From the NCBI RefSeq assembly GCF_006494815.1, contig NZ_CP041091.1, forward strand, positions 1,178,001-1,242,000: a DNA stretch of 64,000 nucleotides, in the 5' to 3' direction. Of this stretch, positions 1 to 8,090 are shown piece by piece. Both the position numbers and the translations under genes were made by a program. Positions within the stretch are counted from its first letter, which is position 1. Each line of letters starts with the position of its first letter. The notes beneath the pieces are model-generated. The model saw only the letters and a program-made list of their open reading frames with translations, did not search any database and was not told the DNA's origin. The stretch is from Nocardioides sambongensis (GTDB lineage Bacteria > Actinomycetota > Actinomycetes > Propionibacteriales > Nocardioidaceae).

Positions 1-432
1 CCGCGCCGCCCGGAGACCCTCCTTGAGGTCGACGAGGTCGCCGCGCAGCAGGACCGTCCCGGTCTGGCGTTCGGCGAACGACCGTTCGGCACCGACCCGG
101 TTGAAGGCAAGGCAGAGGATCGAGCGGACGAGTGCGCGCGCGGTCCCGACGGCGCGGCGGTCGAACTCATCGACCAGGCTGACCGAGAGCCAGTGCATAC
201 CGATGCTGCGGCCGCGGCCGGCCAGCACGCCACCGTTCAGTACCAGCACACCAACGCCCATCAGGACGCCGAGGACCACCAAGGTCGGCGCGGCCCAACC
301 GGGCCAGCCGGTGGCGCCGAACCCGGTCGCGATCCCGGTCAGGAAGCCCGGGAGGAAGGCCACCACCATCAGCAGGTTGTCGGTGAGCACCACGCCGAAC
401 CGCTGCCACCCCGAAACCGTCGGACTCCCCAC
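1..432 (-). CDS. RDD-like integral membrane protein (C-terminal part outside window)
   Basis: A minus-strand frame stays open from a GTG at 432 to the window edge (144 codons, 3' end missing). The protein has two hydrophobic stretches, around residues 16-36 (from NLLMVVAFLPGF) and 42-62 (PTLVVLGVLMGVGVLVLNGG). These are followed by GRSIGMHWLSVSLVDE, which resembles the G-x-T/S-x-G-x3 ... VxD block that follows a membrane helix in RDD-family proteins. The rest is a soluble, Arg-rich segment. It is divergent from the ComB gene with a 63-bp gap. The start is the first GTG after an in-frame stop. Function unknown; family assignment is tentative because the C-terminus is not visible. Confidence 0.5.
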   Translation of the reverse strand, partial: MGSPTVSGWQRFGVVLTDNLLMVVAFLPGFLTGIATGFGATGWPGWAAPTLVVLGVLMGVGVLVLNGGVLAGRGRSIGMHWLSVSLVDEFDRRAVGTARALVRSILCLAFNRVGAERSFAERQTGTVLLRGDLVDLKEGLRAAR

Positions 433-495
433 CTGTCCGAGACTAAACGCGTCGTCGGGGGACCACCACCGCTCGACCGAGTATGGTCCATCGTC

Positions 496-1281
496 GTGGC
501 CGATCTGTCCGGGCAGGGCGACTTCGCCGTCCGGCTCGACTGGGGACCCACCGGAGCGAGAGCCACCGAGGCCGACGTCTCCGTCGTCGTCGACGTGCTC
601 AGCTTCTCGACGTCGGTGACGGTCGCCGTCGAGCGCGGCATGCGGGTCCTCCCGTGCCCGTGGCGGTCGGCCCGAGCGCAGGAGTACGCCGACGAGCAGC
701 GCGCGGTGCTGGCCAGGGGTCGCCTCGAAGCCGCCGTGGACGGCGCACAGCGGGTGCCGTCGCTCTCGCCGGCAAGTCTGCTCGCCTGCGAACCGTACCC
801 GCGCCTCGTGCTGCCCTCGCCGAACGGCTCGGCCATCGCGGCCGCGCTGCTGGAGCGCGGGGCACGCGTCGCTGCCGGCTGTCTGCGCAACGCCCGCGCC
901 GTCGCCGAATGGCTGGCTCAGGTGCTCGCAACCGGGAGGTCGGTGGCTGTGATCGCGGCCGGCGAGCGCTGGAGCCAGGACGACTCACTCCGCCCGGCGC
1001 TGGAGGACCATCTGGGCGCCGGCGCGATCCTGTCCGAGCTCGCCGCGCTGGCCGGTCACGCCGGCTTGAGCCCGGAGGCCCGTGCGGCAGCCGACCTGTT
1101 CGAGGTTGGTCGCGACGGACTTCACCAGCGCATGCGCGACTGCGTCGGCGGTCGCGAGCTGATCGGCAAGGGGTACGCGGACGACGTCGAGGTGGCAGCC
1201 GACCTCGACGCCTCGCCGGTGGTCCCGGTGCTCGTCGACGGCGCTTTCGAGCACCGGGCGACGACTCCGGTCGTCTCCTGA
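496..1281 (+). CDS. ComB-family 2-phosphosulfolactate phosphatase-like protein
   Basis: This 261-residue protein has the hallmarks of the ComB family: DVLSFSTSVTVAVERG near the N-terminus, LPSPNGSAI in the middle and AAGCLRNARAVAEWL after it. In methanogens ComB hydrolyses 2-phosphosulfolactate to sulfolactate in coenzyme M synthesis. Bacterial homologues are common in actinobacteria, usually with no coenzyme M pathway, and their substrate is not settled. The open frame continues upstream, but the upstream translation is low-complexity Q/H/P sequence opposite the RDD-like gene, so I start at the GTG at 496 (V-A-D-L-S). No other sulfonate gene is adjacent. Family confident, exact substrate not. 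Confidence 0.75.
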   Translation: MADLSGQGDFAVRLDWGPTGARATEADVSVVVDVLSFSTSVTVAVERGMRVLPCPWRSARAQEYADEQRAVLARGRLEAAVDGAQRVPSLSPASLLACEPYPRLVLPSPNGSAIAAALLERGARVAAGCLRNARAVAEWLAQVLATGRSVAVIAAGERWSQDDSLRPALEDHLGAGAILSELAALAGHAGLSPEARAAADLFEVGRDGLHQRMRDCVGGRELIGKGYADDVEVAADLDASPVVPVLVDGAFEHRATTPVVS

Positions 1282-1377
1282 TTCGCCGGGTCTGCCGGCA
1301 ACGGGCTCGAGCGCAGACTGCGGCGGCCCGATCCCCCGCACCGACACCTCGACGCCTCGTCGCTGGACCGCCGTACC

Positions 1378-1842
1378 TTGCACACGTACGAGCCGTTCGA
1401 CTACGCCGGGCACCGCTACGACATCCAGACGGTCGCCGCGGACCTCGAGTTCGTCGGATTGCGCCGGTCGGTCGAGGCTGCGAGGGCAGCCGGCCACACC
1501 CTGAGCGGCGTCGAGGGGATGTTCATGGGGGAGTTGCGGGACACCATCGTCAAACGGCCTCGCGGCATCCACCACAACACCAGGGCGGGGATGTCCGAGG
1601 CGGTCTGCGCCTGCGGACTGATCGTCCCCGCCGACGTACCTCTGGACCGGGCGACCGGCCACCTCGACGACCAACGGTGGGAGCCGGTGCGCACCCTGCT
1701 GATCAGCTTCTCCGACGACTGGTGGCACGAAGGTCTCCCGTGCCGCGCTTACTGCCAAGGCTGCGGCTGGCTGGGGGTGGACGCGCCGTACGCCGAAGCA
1801 GAGCTAGCACGGCTGGCGCACGCCTGTGAGGTGCCTGAGTGA
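1378..1842 (+). CDS. Hypothetical protein with paired cysteines
   Basis: Not recognised. The 154-residue frame starts at a TTG because there is no ATG or GTG between it and the in-frame TGA of the preceding ComB gene, so the true start is uncertain. The C-terminal half carries CACG (about residue 78) and CRAYCQGCGW (about residue 122), a spacing compatible with a small zinc-binding or disulfide module. The centre has an amphipathic GVEGMFMGELRDTIV segment. No signal peptide or membrane helix is visible. It sits 96 bp after the ComB gene on the same strand and may be its operon partner. Confidence 0.45.
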   Translation: MHTYEPFDYAGHRYDIQTVAADLEFVGLRRSVEAARAAGHTLSGVEGMFMGELRDTIVKRPRGIHHNTRAGMSEAVCACGLIVPADVPLDRATGHLDDQRWEPVRTLLISFSDDWWHEGLPCRAYCQGCGWLGVDAPYAEAELARLAHACEVPE

Positions 1843-1900
1843 GCGGAGGCCGTTGCCGCGGGGCTTTGCGATCGGTGGACAGGACAGCCACGATCACCAG

Positions 1901-2449
1901 GTGTCACCTGTGATCCTCCGACCTCGGCTTCCTGCTGACCTTCCAGCGCTGGCCCGGGTGCTGCGGGAACAGCAGCCGGCGACCCGGTATCCCTTCCGGG
2001 ACCCGCTGCCCGTCTCCGTCGAGACGTTCCTGCATGCCGAGGATGCGTTGGCAGCGTGGACCGCCGAGGTCGACGGAAGGCCGGTCGGCCACGTTTGCAG
2101 GACGGGACCGCCCTCCGGTTTCACCGATGCGACGACGCTGAACGAGGCCTGCGCGCGTGCTCATGGTTGCGAGGTCGCAGAGCTCGGCTGGGTCAACACG
2201 CTGTTCGTCGGCAGTGACATGCGTGGGCGTGGGATCGGGCGCCTGCTGCTCGACACTGTGGTCGCTGACATCCAGGCCACCGGATTGCGCCCTTGCCTCG
2301 AGGTGCTGCCTGTCCATCCGGCCGCGCTGGCGCTCTACCGCGGGTCCGGCTGGTCGGAGGTGCTCAGCCTGCGGCCGGACTGGCTGCGACACGTGTCTGG
2401 CGACGACGGACCTGACGTCGTCGTGATGGCTTTGATTGATAGCCGATAA
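1901..2449 (+). CDS. GNAT-family N-acetyltransferase
   Basis: A 182-residue GCN5-related acetyltransferase. The acetyl-CoA binding signature is clear: VNTLFVGSDMRGRGIGRLLL (motif A, R-G-R-G-I-G-R pyrophosphate loop), then LEVLPVHPAALALYRGSGW (motif B), matching the usual end of the fold. The N-terminus (VSPVILRPRLPADLPALARVL) is the normal first strand-helix of the family, so the GTG at 1901 is preferred to the upstream GTG at 1826, which would add an unrelated Arg-rich tail. The substrate cannot be deduced. The gene ends 51 bp before the IS1380 element. Confidence 0.8.
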   Translation: MSPVILRPRLPADLPALARVLREQQPATRYPFRDPLPVSVETFLHAEDALAAWTAEVDGRPVGHVCRTGPPSGFTDATTLNEACARAHGCEVAELGWVNTLFVGSDMRGRGIGRLLLDTVVADIQATGLRPCLEVLPVHPAALALYRGSGWSEVLSLRPDWLRHVSGDDGPDVVVMALIDSR

Positions 2450-2500
2450 GTGACATTATGTCATGTCACCGACAGATCCACCGCACGGCAGCCGCTATCC

Positions 2501-2521
2501 CTTAGCCTCGATCCACCGATG
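2501..2521 (+). repeat. IS1380 left terminal inverted repeat
   Basis: Begins CTTAGCC and ends ATCCACCGATG. It pairs with the reverse complement of 4191-4211 at 18 of 21 positions and directly follows the target duplicate ATCC. Confidence 0.88.
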
Positions 2522-2626
2522 AGCAGGGGCTGTTGAGCGCGTCGTGAAGTGAGAATGCCCTTACGTGGCGGGAGAATCTGAGTTCTTCAGGCAAAGATTC
2601 GACCGACGCGGAAGGGCATCTCGTAG

Positions 2627-4060
2627 GTGCGACTCTCTCACACTCTTGGTCGGACGTCGGTGGCGTTCGATGATCCGAATCTCGTGTCGTCGACCGGCCT
2701 TGTGCCGGTGTTGGCGTTGGCCGATCTGGCAGGGCTGCGGGAGCTAGCTGATGAGCACCTCACGGTCCCGACCGACAAGGGCGCGAACGCCGGGTTGAAG
2801 GTCGCCTCGCTGGTGGGCGGGATGGTCGCGGGCGCGGACTCGATCGAGGACATGGCCCTGCTGCGACACGGAGGAATGGGGCGAGTCTTCGCCCGCGCCT
2901 ACGCCCCCTCGACGTTGGGATCGTTCCTCCGCTCATTCACCTTCGGCCACGTCCGCCAGCTCGACGCGATCGCCTCGCGGTTCCTGATCGCGCTCGCCGG
3001 ACTCACCCGCCTCCTGGGACCGCCTGCCACGGTCGAGTTCGACCAGTCGGGATACGCGTTGCTCGATGTTGACGACACCATCATCGAGGTCCATGGCCAC
3101 GCCAAGCAGGGCGCCGGGTTCGGCTACTCCGGGGTGCGTGGCATCAACGCGCTGCTCGCAACCCTGACAACCGTTGGCAGTGCGCCGGTGGTCGTGGCTC
3201 AACGACTCCGCAAGGGCTCGACCGGCTCGCCACGCGGTGCGAAGCGGCTGGTCGGCGACGCGGTGCGGACCGCGCGGCGACTGCTCAAGAGGGTCGGCAA
3301 GACCCAGCCGATCCTGGTGCGGATGGACTCCGCGTTCTACGGCCGGGGGCCAGTCCACGCTGCGCTGGCTGGCGGCGCCCAGGTGTCGGTCACCGTGCGG
3401 ATGGACAAGGCAGTCAAGAAGGCGATCACCGCCATCGACGATGACGCGTGGAGGACCATCGAGTACACCGACGCCGTGTTCGACGAGGCCACCGGCCGGT
3501 GGGTCTCTCGTGCCGAGGTTGCCGAGATTCCGTTCACCGCGTTCGCCGCACAGAAGAAGACCGACCAGGTGCCGGGACGGCTCGTGGTGCGGCGGATTCC
3601 GGACTTCAACGCCGAGAAGAACAAGGCCGCCGGTCAGGACACCCTGTTCGACGTGTGGCGTTTCCACGCCTTCTTCACCACCGCCGACCCTCAAGTCCTG
3701 GACACCGTCGCGGTGGACAAGACCCATCGCGGGCACGCGGTCATCGAGCAGGTCCACGCCGACCTGAAGAACTCCGCCCTGGCCCACCTGCCCTCAGGGG
3801 TGTTCAACGCCAACGCCGCCTGGCTGGTGTTCGCGGTCATCGCGTTCAACCTCACCCGAGCCGCCGGCACCCTCGCCGCACCAGACCTCGCGAAGGCGAC
3901 CACCGCGACGCTGCGCCACAAGCTGATCACCGTGCCCGCCCGTGTGGCGACCTCGGCCCGCCGGATCACTCTGCATCTCCCGACGGCCTGGCCCTGGGAG
4001 ACCGCTTGGACGGCATTGTTCGACCGGGTCAGCGACCCGCCGTCCCTCCTCGCGGCCTGA
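2627..4060 (+). CDS. IS1380-family transposase
   Basis: A 477-residue DDE transposase, full length for the family. The first acidic residues are in LDVDDTIIEVHGH, preceded by TVEFDQSGYA. The second Asp is in ILVRMDSAFYGRG and the catalytic Glu region is EQVHADLKNSALAHLPSG, the order and spacing of the IS1380 DDE core. A GTG at 2627 is used; no strong ribosome site precedes it, which is common for transposases. The C-terminus (ITLHLPTAWPWETAWTALF) matches the family's end, so the element should be active unless a point change has inactivated it. Confidence 0.93.
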   Translation: MRLSHTLGRTSVAFDDPNLVSSTGLVPVLALADLAGLRELADEHLTVPTDKGANAGLKVASLVGGMVAGADSIEDMALLRHGGMGRVFARAYAPSTLGSFLRSFTFGHVRQLDAIASRFLIALAGLTRLLGPPATVEFDQSGYALLDVDDTIIEVHGHAKQGAGFGYSGVRGINALLATLTTVGSAPVVVAQRLRKGSTGSPRGAKRLVGDAVRTARRLLKRVGKTQPILVRMDSAFYGRGPVHAALAGGAQVSVTVRMDKAVKKAITAIDDDAWRTIEYTDAVFDEATGRWVSRAEVAEIPFTAFAAQKKTDQVPGRLVVRRIPDFNAEKNKAAGQDTLFDVWRFHAFFTTADPQVLDTVAVDKTHRGHAVIEQVHADLKNSALAHLPSGVFNANAAWLVFAVIAFNLTRAAGTLAAPDLAKATTATLRHKLITVPARVATSARRITLHLPTAWPWETAWTALFDRVSDPPSLLAA

Positions 4061-4190
4061 CCACCCAGCAGCCCAGCTGCGCGACCCGAAGACCACGTGG
4101 AACACCCCGGACAAACGAGGTCCGGCAGATCACAACGCCCCCACACCACTCATCAGCGGCCGAACACGATCACCCGACCGTCACCAGGTC

Positions 4191-4211
4191 CATCGGTGGA
4201 TTGGGGCTTAG
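4191..4211 (-). repeat. IS1380 right terminal inverted repeat
   Basis: The reverse complement begins CTAAGCC and ends ATCCACCGATG. It is followed directly by the second copy of the target duplicate ATCC at 4212-4215. Confidence 0.88.
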
Positions 4212-4238
4212 ATCCCGCAGACCCCGCACAATGGCCGT

Positions 4239-5273
4239 GTGCCGTCACGTCCCTCGCGAGCAAGCGCCCTCATCGCCGCCGTCGCCCTGGCGGTACTCAC
4301 CGCGGGCTGTGGTGCGGAGGGCGCCGAAGGCGGATCGGGACGCTCGGCGTTCGAGCAGCAGCTCATCGCGATGCCGGGTGTCGTCGACGCCAGCGTCGAG
4401 CGCGAGGCGTTCGACACCGACTACTGGGGTGAGACGATCGTCGTCGACATGGATCTCGACGCGACGGCGCCGGAGGTCACCGCCGTCCTCGACGCATTCA
4501 TCGACCGAGCCCGCTCCCAGGACGGCGCCCCGCAGGACGCGCACGTGACGCTGGGCGCCGGCACCACGGACTCCGAGGGCGACGACTACGAACCTGAGGC
4601 ACCGCCGATGGCCACCCCCGCCAATCGGAAGACCGGCAACCTCCGTGTGGCCCGGCAGCTCGTGGCGGCGACCGCCGCGTTCCCGGGCGCCAACGTCACG
4701 GTCACCGCCAGCGAATGGGCCGCGACCGCGCGTGCGGACGGTGACGACCCACGTCCGGTGATCGACCGCATGATCGCGGCCGTCCGTGGCGACGACCTGC
4801 TCTCCCGGACGACGACCTTCGCACTGACCGCCTACGCAGGCCCCGAGTTCGACGAACGCTCGGTCCAGCTCAGCCCTTTCGACGGCCTCACCCCCGCGAT
4901 GGTGGACCACTGGCACGACCTCTCCCCTCACCTCGACGCGCCGGAGTTCCGCTCCCTCTGGCTCACCCCCGAGTGGATCGACCTGTACGTGCGTGCCGGT
5001 GCGGACGTCAGGCCGGCGACCCTGACCACCGCGGCGTACGGCGACGCCTTGTGGCCGATGCTGCACGCCGCGCTCGACACGCTCGCCGAGATGCCGGAGC
5101 CGACGACCTTCACCGCCACCAACGAGTGGGACTACGACGTGCCTGAGGTGGGCGCGGGCTACCGCGAGGACGAGTTCCTCCGGATCCGGCACCAGCGGCG
5201 CCCCGCTCCCGACCGCCACGGCCGCACCTGGAACGCGGAGGCCGGCGACTACCTGGCGTCCGCCACCCGCTGA
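4239..5273 (+). CDS. Predicted secreted lipoprotein of unknown function
   Basis: A 344-residue protein. It starts at a GTG and has a lipoprotein signal: Arg-containing n-region, hydrophobic core ALIAAVALAVL, and lipobox LTAGC with the modified Cys at residue 24. The mature part has two repeats of a similar logic, GVVDASVEREAF... and FPGANVTVTASEW, each followed by acidic stretches. This resembles actinobacterial lipoproteins that I cannot name. No catalytic motif is visible. The insertion sequence ends just upstream, so the gene may now be silent or driven by the element. It ends 18 bp before the convergent ATPase gene. Confidence 0.7.
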   Translation: MPSRPSRASALIAAVALAVLTAGCGAEGAEGGSGRSAFEQQLIAMPGVVDASVEREAFDTDYWGETIVVDMDLDATAPEVTAVLDAFIDRARSQDGAPQDAHVTLGAGTTDSEGDDYEPEAPPMATPANRKTGNLRVARQLVAATAAFPGANVTVTASEWAATARADGDDPRPVIDRMIAAVRGDDLLSRTTTFALTAYAGPEFDERSVQLSPFDGLTPAMVDHWHDLSPHLDAPEFRSLWLTPEWIDLYVRAGADVRPATLTTAAYGDALWPMLHAALDTLAEMPEPTTFTATNEWDYDVPEVGAGYREDEFLRIRHQRRPAPDRHGRTWNAEAGDYLASATR

Positions 5274-5291
5274 GCCGGCGTCGTCACCGCT

Positions 5292-6413
5292 TCACAGGAA
5301 GTCGGCACGCGCCCGCAGGAACTCGGCGAGGTAAGGGATGGTGAACCGCAGGTAGCCACGCCTGCTCGGCTCCACGACGCCGGCGACGATCAGGCGCGAG
5401 CGGTAGCGCGAGACGTAGCCGTGATCGCGCCCCAGCCGCTGCTCGATGTCGGCGATCGCGGACTCGCCGCGATCGACCGCCATCGCCGCGATGAACTGCC
5501 GGTCGGTCTCGGACAGGTCGTTGACCGCCGGCTCGTGGAGGGCGAAGCCCGCCTCGCGGATGGCATCGCGCACCCCGCGCTCGACGTGGTCGGCGGTGAT
5601 CGTGGGCGCCCCCGGCTCCTGGCGCCACGCCCGGTCGCCGATCACCTGCACCAGGTAGGGATACCCCTGCGTCGCCGCGGCCATCGTGCTCACCTCGGCG
5701 TCGTCGACGCCCCGACCGTGCTCGAGGATCGGCACCCGCAGCGCCTCCTCGGCCGCGACCGGACTGAGCGGCTCGAGCACGAAACGCCGTGCACGGCGCA
5801 GGAAGGTGGAGACATCGGCCGTCAGCAGGTCCTGCACCGCTGCGGGCAGACCCGCCGCTGCGAACGCGACCGGCCGCTCCTCCCGGAACGCATGCTGTAC
5901 GACGGCCGCCAGTTGCGCCACGTCATCGCGTGCGCTGCGGGCGTGCACCTCGTCCAACGTGATCATGATCCCGGTCCCGTGCTCGTCGAGCGCGTCGGTG
6001 AGGGCGTTCAGCTGCCGTCGCAGGCCGCCGGGTCCGCGCTCCTCGGGCAGTTCGAGCTCCACTCCCCCCAGCCCCGCCGGCAGCGAGATGCCACTCACCC
6101 GCGGACGCGAGGCGGGCGCCTGGCGCAGCAGGTCGGCGAGCTCGGGAAGTCCGTCCGCCGTCATCCGGTCGAGCAGGCCGGTGGTGGCCGTCTCCGAGAT
6201 CACCAGCCAGCTCCGCTCGCGGGCCAGCGCCTCGGCCTCGTTGAGCACGACGGTCTTGCCGATCCCCCGGTTTCCGGTGATCAGGGCTGCCCGCCCCGCG
6301 GAGCCGGGTGGGCCGTCGAGCGCGTCGGCGAGCTCGTCGAGCACGGCATCGCGGCCGACCACCAGGGGCGGGTTCGAGCCGAAGGACGGCCGGAAGGGGC
6401 TACGCGCGCTCAC
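5292..6413 (-). CDS. P-loop ATPase of the Orc1/Cdc6-like or STAND type
   Basis: A 373-residue ATP-binding protein. The Walker A motif is GNRGIGKT (about residues 47-54), and Walker B is GIMITLDEVH (about 150-160). These are followed by a sensor-like AAAGLPAAVQDLL segment and an arginine-rich FLRRARRFVLEPLSP region before the helical lid. The C-terminal 80 residues (ETDRQFIAAMAVD ... VSRYRSRLIVAGVVEP) look like a winged helix. This is the architecture of actinobacterial Orc1/Cdc6-like ATPases found singly in genomes, with no assigned role. GTG start at 6413. The upstream region carries three spaced TTCATCA repeats. Confidence 0.7.
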   Translation of the reverse strand: MSARSPFRPSFGSNPPLVVGRDAVLDELADALDGPPGSAGRAALITGNRGIGKTVVLNEAEALARERSWLVISETATTGLLDRMTADGLPELADLLRQAPASRPRVSGISLPAGLGGVELELPEERGPGGLRRQLNALTDALDEHGTGIMITLDEVHARSARDDVAQLAAVVQHAFREERPVAFAAAGLPAAVQDLLTADVSTFLRRARRFVLEPLSPVAAEEALRVPILEHGRGVDDAEVSTMAAATQGYPYLVQVIGDRAWRQEPGAPTITADHVERGVRDAIREAGFALHEPAVNDLSETDRQFIAAMAVDRGESAIADIEQRLGRDHGYVSRYRSRLIVAGVVEPSRRGYLRFTIPYLAEFLRARADFL

Positions 6414-6424
6414 CCCTGCAATGC

Positions 6425-6471
6425 TTCATCATGTTTCATCAAAGAGCAAGAGCGTGTATCGACTTTCATCA
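6425..6471. repeat. Three TTCATCA direct repeats in the ATPase promoter region
   Basis: TTCATCA occurs at 6425-6431, 6435-6441 and 6465-6471. The offsets of 10 and 30 bp put all three on the same face of the helix. The stretch is conspicuously AT-rich for this window and starts 12 bp upstream of the ATPase GTG. It may be an operator; no regulator is identified. Confidence 0.5.
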
Positions 6472-6509
6472 TTCGATCGCCGGCACACGGTTCGACGGCG
6501 CTCGACTCC

Positions 6510-6881
6510 TCAGGCGTCCTCGACCTCGGTGACACCTTCGTAGAGGCCCACGCTGTTGCCGTCGAGATCGGTGAAGATCGCCCACCAGCTGGTGTCGCTG
6601 ATGGGCGACTTGTCCATCGCCACCGTGCCTCCGGCGGCGACCACCTTCGCCAGCGTCTCCTCGATCGAGTCGACCTCGACGTAGGACCGCGGCTGGGTGA
6701 AGCCCTCGGAGCGTGGCGCCAGTCCGCCGCCGCTGATCTTGTTCGGCGCCTGCCACATCGGGTAGTCCTCGAACCCCGGCGGCGCCGCGATCTCCCAGCC
6801 GAACAGATCGGCGTAGAAGCCCTTCGCCCGCTCCATGTCGGTGACCGGGATGTCGATGTGGGTGATGTCTCCGTGCGGCAT
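6510..6881 (-). CDS. Glyoxalase/bleomycin-resistance (VOC) family protein
   Basis: A 123-residue single-domain VOC protein. It opens with GDITHIDIPVTDMERAKGFYADLFGWEI, the first beta-alpha-beta module with the metal-binding His. The second module is YVEVDSIEETLAKVVAAGGTV and ends in WWAIFTDLDGNSVGLYE, where the Glu-containing strand closes the metal site. The substrate is unknown; such small VOC proteins include dioxygenases, isomerases and antibiotic-binding proteins. The ATG at 6881 is chosen because the upstream frame is shadow sequence of the neighbouring iminopeptidase. It lies 77 bp after the end of the iminopeptidase remnant on the same strand. Confidence 0.85.
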   Translation of the reverse strand: MPHGDITHIDIPVTDMERAKGFYADLFGWEIAAPPGFEDYPMWQAPNKISGGGLAPRSEGFTQPRSYVEVDSIEETLAKVVAAGGTVAMDKSPISDTSWWAIFTDLDGNSVGLYEGVTEVEDA

Positions 6882-6958
6882 GGACGCTCCCGAGGTGTGG
6901 ACGGCAGGGCTTTCCATCCTCGGCCAGGGTCGCATCATGGGCAACCCCCAGCGCGGTC

Positions 6959-7931
6959 TCAGCCTCCGCCGGCCAGGGCGACCATCTCGTCGTTGGCAGC
7001 ACGCCAGTGCTCGACCATGGTCATGCCGCCGTGCCCGTCCCCTCGACCACCACGAGCCGAGCCCCCGGCCACCGCCGCTGCAGCTCCCACGCGGTGACGA
7101 CCGGCGACGAGACGTCGCGGCGTCCGTGGACCAGCACTGCGGGGATGTCGGCGAGCGTGGCCATCCCCTCCAGCAGCGGCGGGTCGCAGAAGCAGTCGTT
7201 ACTCCAGTAGTGCGTGGCGAGTCGGACGAAGGCGTGCCGGAAGGCAGGGTCGTCCCAGCGGGGGTCGCGGTGCACACCGCCGGTCGCGATCGACACGTGG
7301 GTGTCCTCCCACCGTGCCCATTCCCAGGTGGCCCGGTCCCGTACTCCGGGGTCCGGGGACGCCATCATCCGGGCATAGGCAGCGACCAGGCTGTCCTCGC
7401 CCCGCCGAAAGCCGGGGTCGCACCGTTCGGCGTACCAGGCGAACCGGTCCCAGGCCTCGGGGAAGATCGCACCGATTCCCTCGGTGATCCAGTCGGTCTC
7501 GCGTCGACTCCCGGCCGTCACGGCGTAGACCACCACGCCGGTCACCCGGTCCGGGTGCGCCTGGGTGTAGGCGAGGGCCAGCGTCGATCCCCAGGAGACC
7601 CCGTTGACGATCCAGGCATCCACGCCGAGGTGCTCACGGAGACGCTCGATGTCCGCGACCAGGTGCGCCGTGGTGTTCACCGAGAGGTCCGTCGACGGGT
7701 CGGAGGCGTGCGGGGTGGAGCGCCCACAGCCGCGCTGCTCGAACCCGATCACCCGCGTCCGGGCGAGATCGAACCTGTGCCGGTAGGTGCTCGCGCCCAG
7801 GCCCCGCCAGGGCCTCCGTGCAGATAGACCGCGGGCACACCCGCGTCATCGCCCCACTCCTCCCAGTGGATCCGCTGCCCGTCCCCCACGTCCAGCCGCC
7901 CGTGCCGCCGCGGCCGCTCGCTGCTCGTCAC
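6959..7931 (-). pseudogene. pip: Prolyl iminopeptidase, interrupted by two single-base frameshifts
   Basis: The pieces add up to a full alpha/beta-hydrolase of the proline iminopeptidase family. They are the N-terminal part with YLHGGPGG (oxyanion loop), then RVIGFEQRGCGRS and GVSWGSTLALAY (nucleophile Ser), then VLVHGRRDVSSP (Asp), and finally GHGGMTMVEHW with the catalytic His. The reading frame breaks at 7802-7805 and again at 7039-7042. In both places restoring one base in a CCCC run (GGGG on the coding strand) recovers the family consensus (HGGPGGGLGAS and EGDGHGGM). As written, no piece is a working enzyme. The stop is at 6959-6961; the GTG at 7931 is a guess. Confidence 0.85.
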
Positions 7932-8053
7932 CCGACCATCACACACCTCGTCCGCACGAACCTCCAACAGCGGCCTTGTGCACCGTGCCCAACCAGCCTT
8001 GCGCCCCAGGACTGTGACGGTGGACACGTCCGTGGCCCTAGCGTCCGGATCAC

Positions 8054-8072
8054 GTGGCCGGTCCGCGGCCAC
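8054..8072 (+). promoter_or_regulatory. Leader region of the cutinase gene with a GC-rich hairpin
   Basis: GTGGCCG (8054-8060) and CGGCCAC (8066-8072) form a perfect 7-bp stem with a 5-nt loop, immediately before the ribosome site AAGGAG at 8079-8084. A possible -10 element TAGCGT lies at 8039-8044, so the hairpin would sit in the 5' leader. There is no U-run, so it is not a canonical terminator. Confidence 0.35.
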
Positions 8073-8090
8073 CTGACGAAGGAGCATCAC

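Larger units (their letters stand above)
2501..4211 (+). mobile_element. Complete IS1380-family insertion sequence
   Basis: The element is 1,711 bp. Its imperfect inverted repeats are at 2501-2521 and 4191-4211; read inward they match at 18 of 21 positions (mismatches at 3, 8 and 10) and share the core ATCCACCGATG. Both ends are flanked by the same 4 bp, ATCC (2497-2500 and 4212-4215), as expected of the short target duplication of this family. One intact transposase fills it. The right end lies 23 bp upstream of the lipoprotein start codon at 4239, so any promoter of that gene further upstream has been displaced. Confidence 0.92.
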
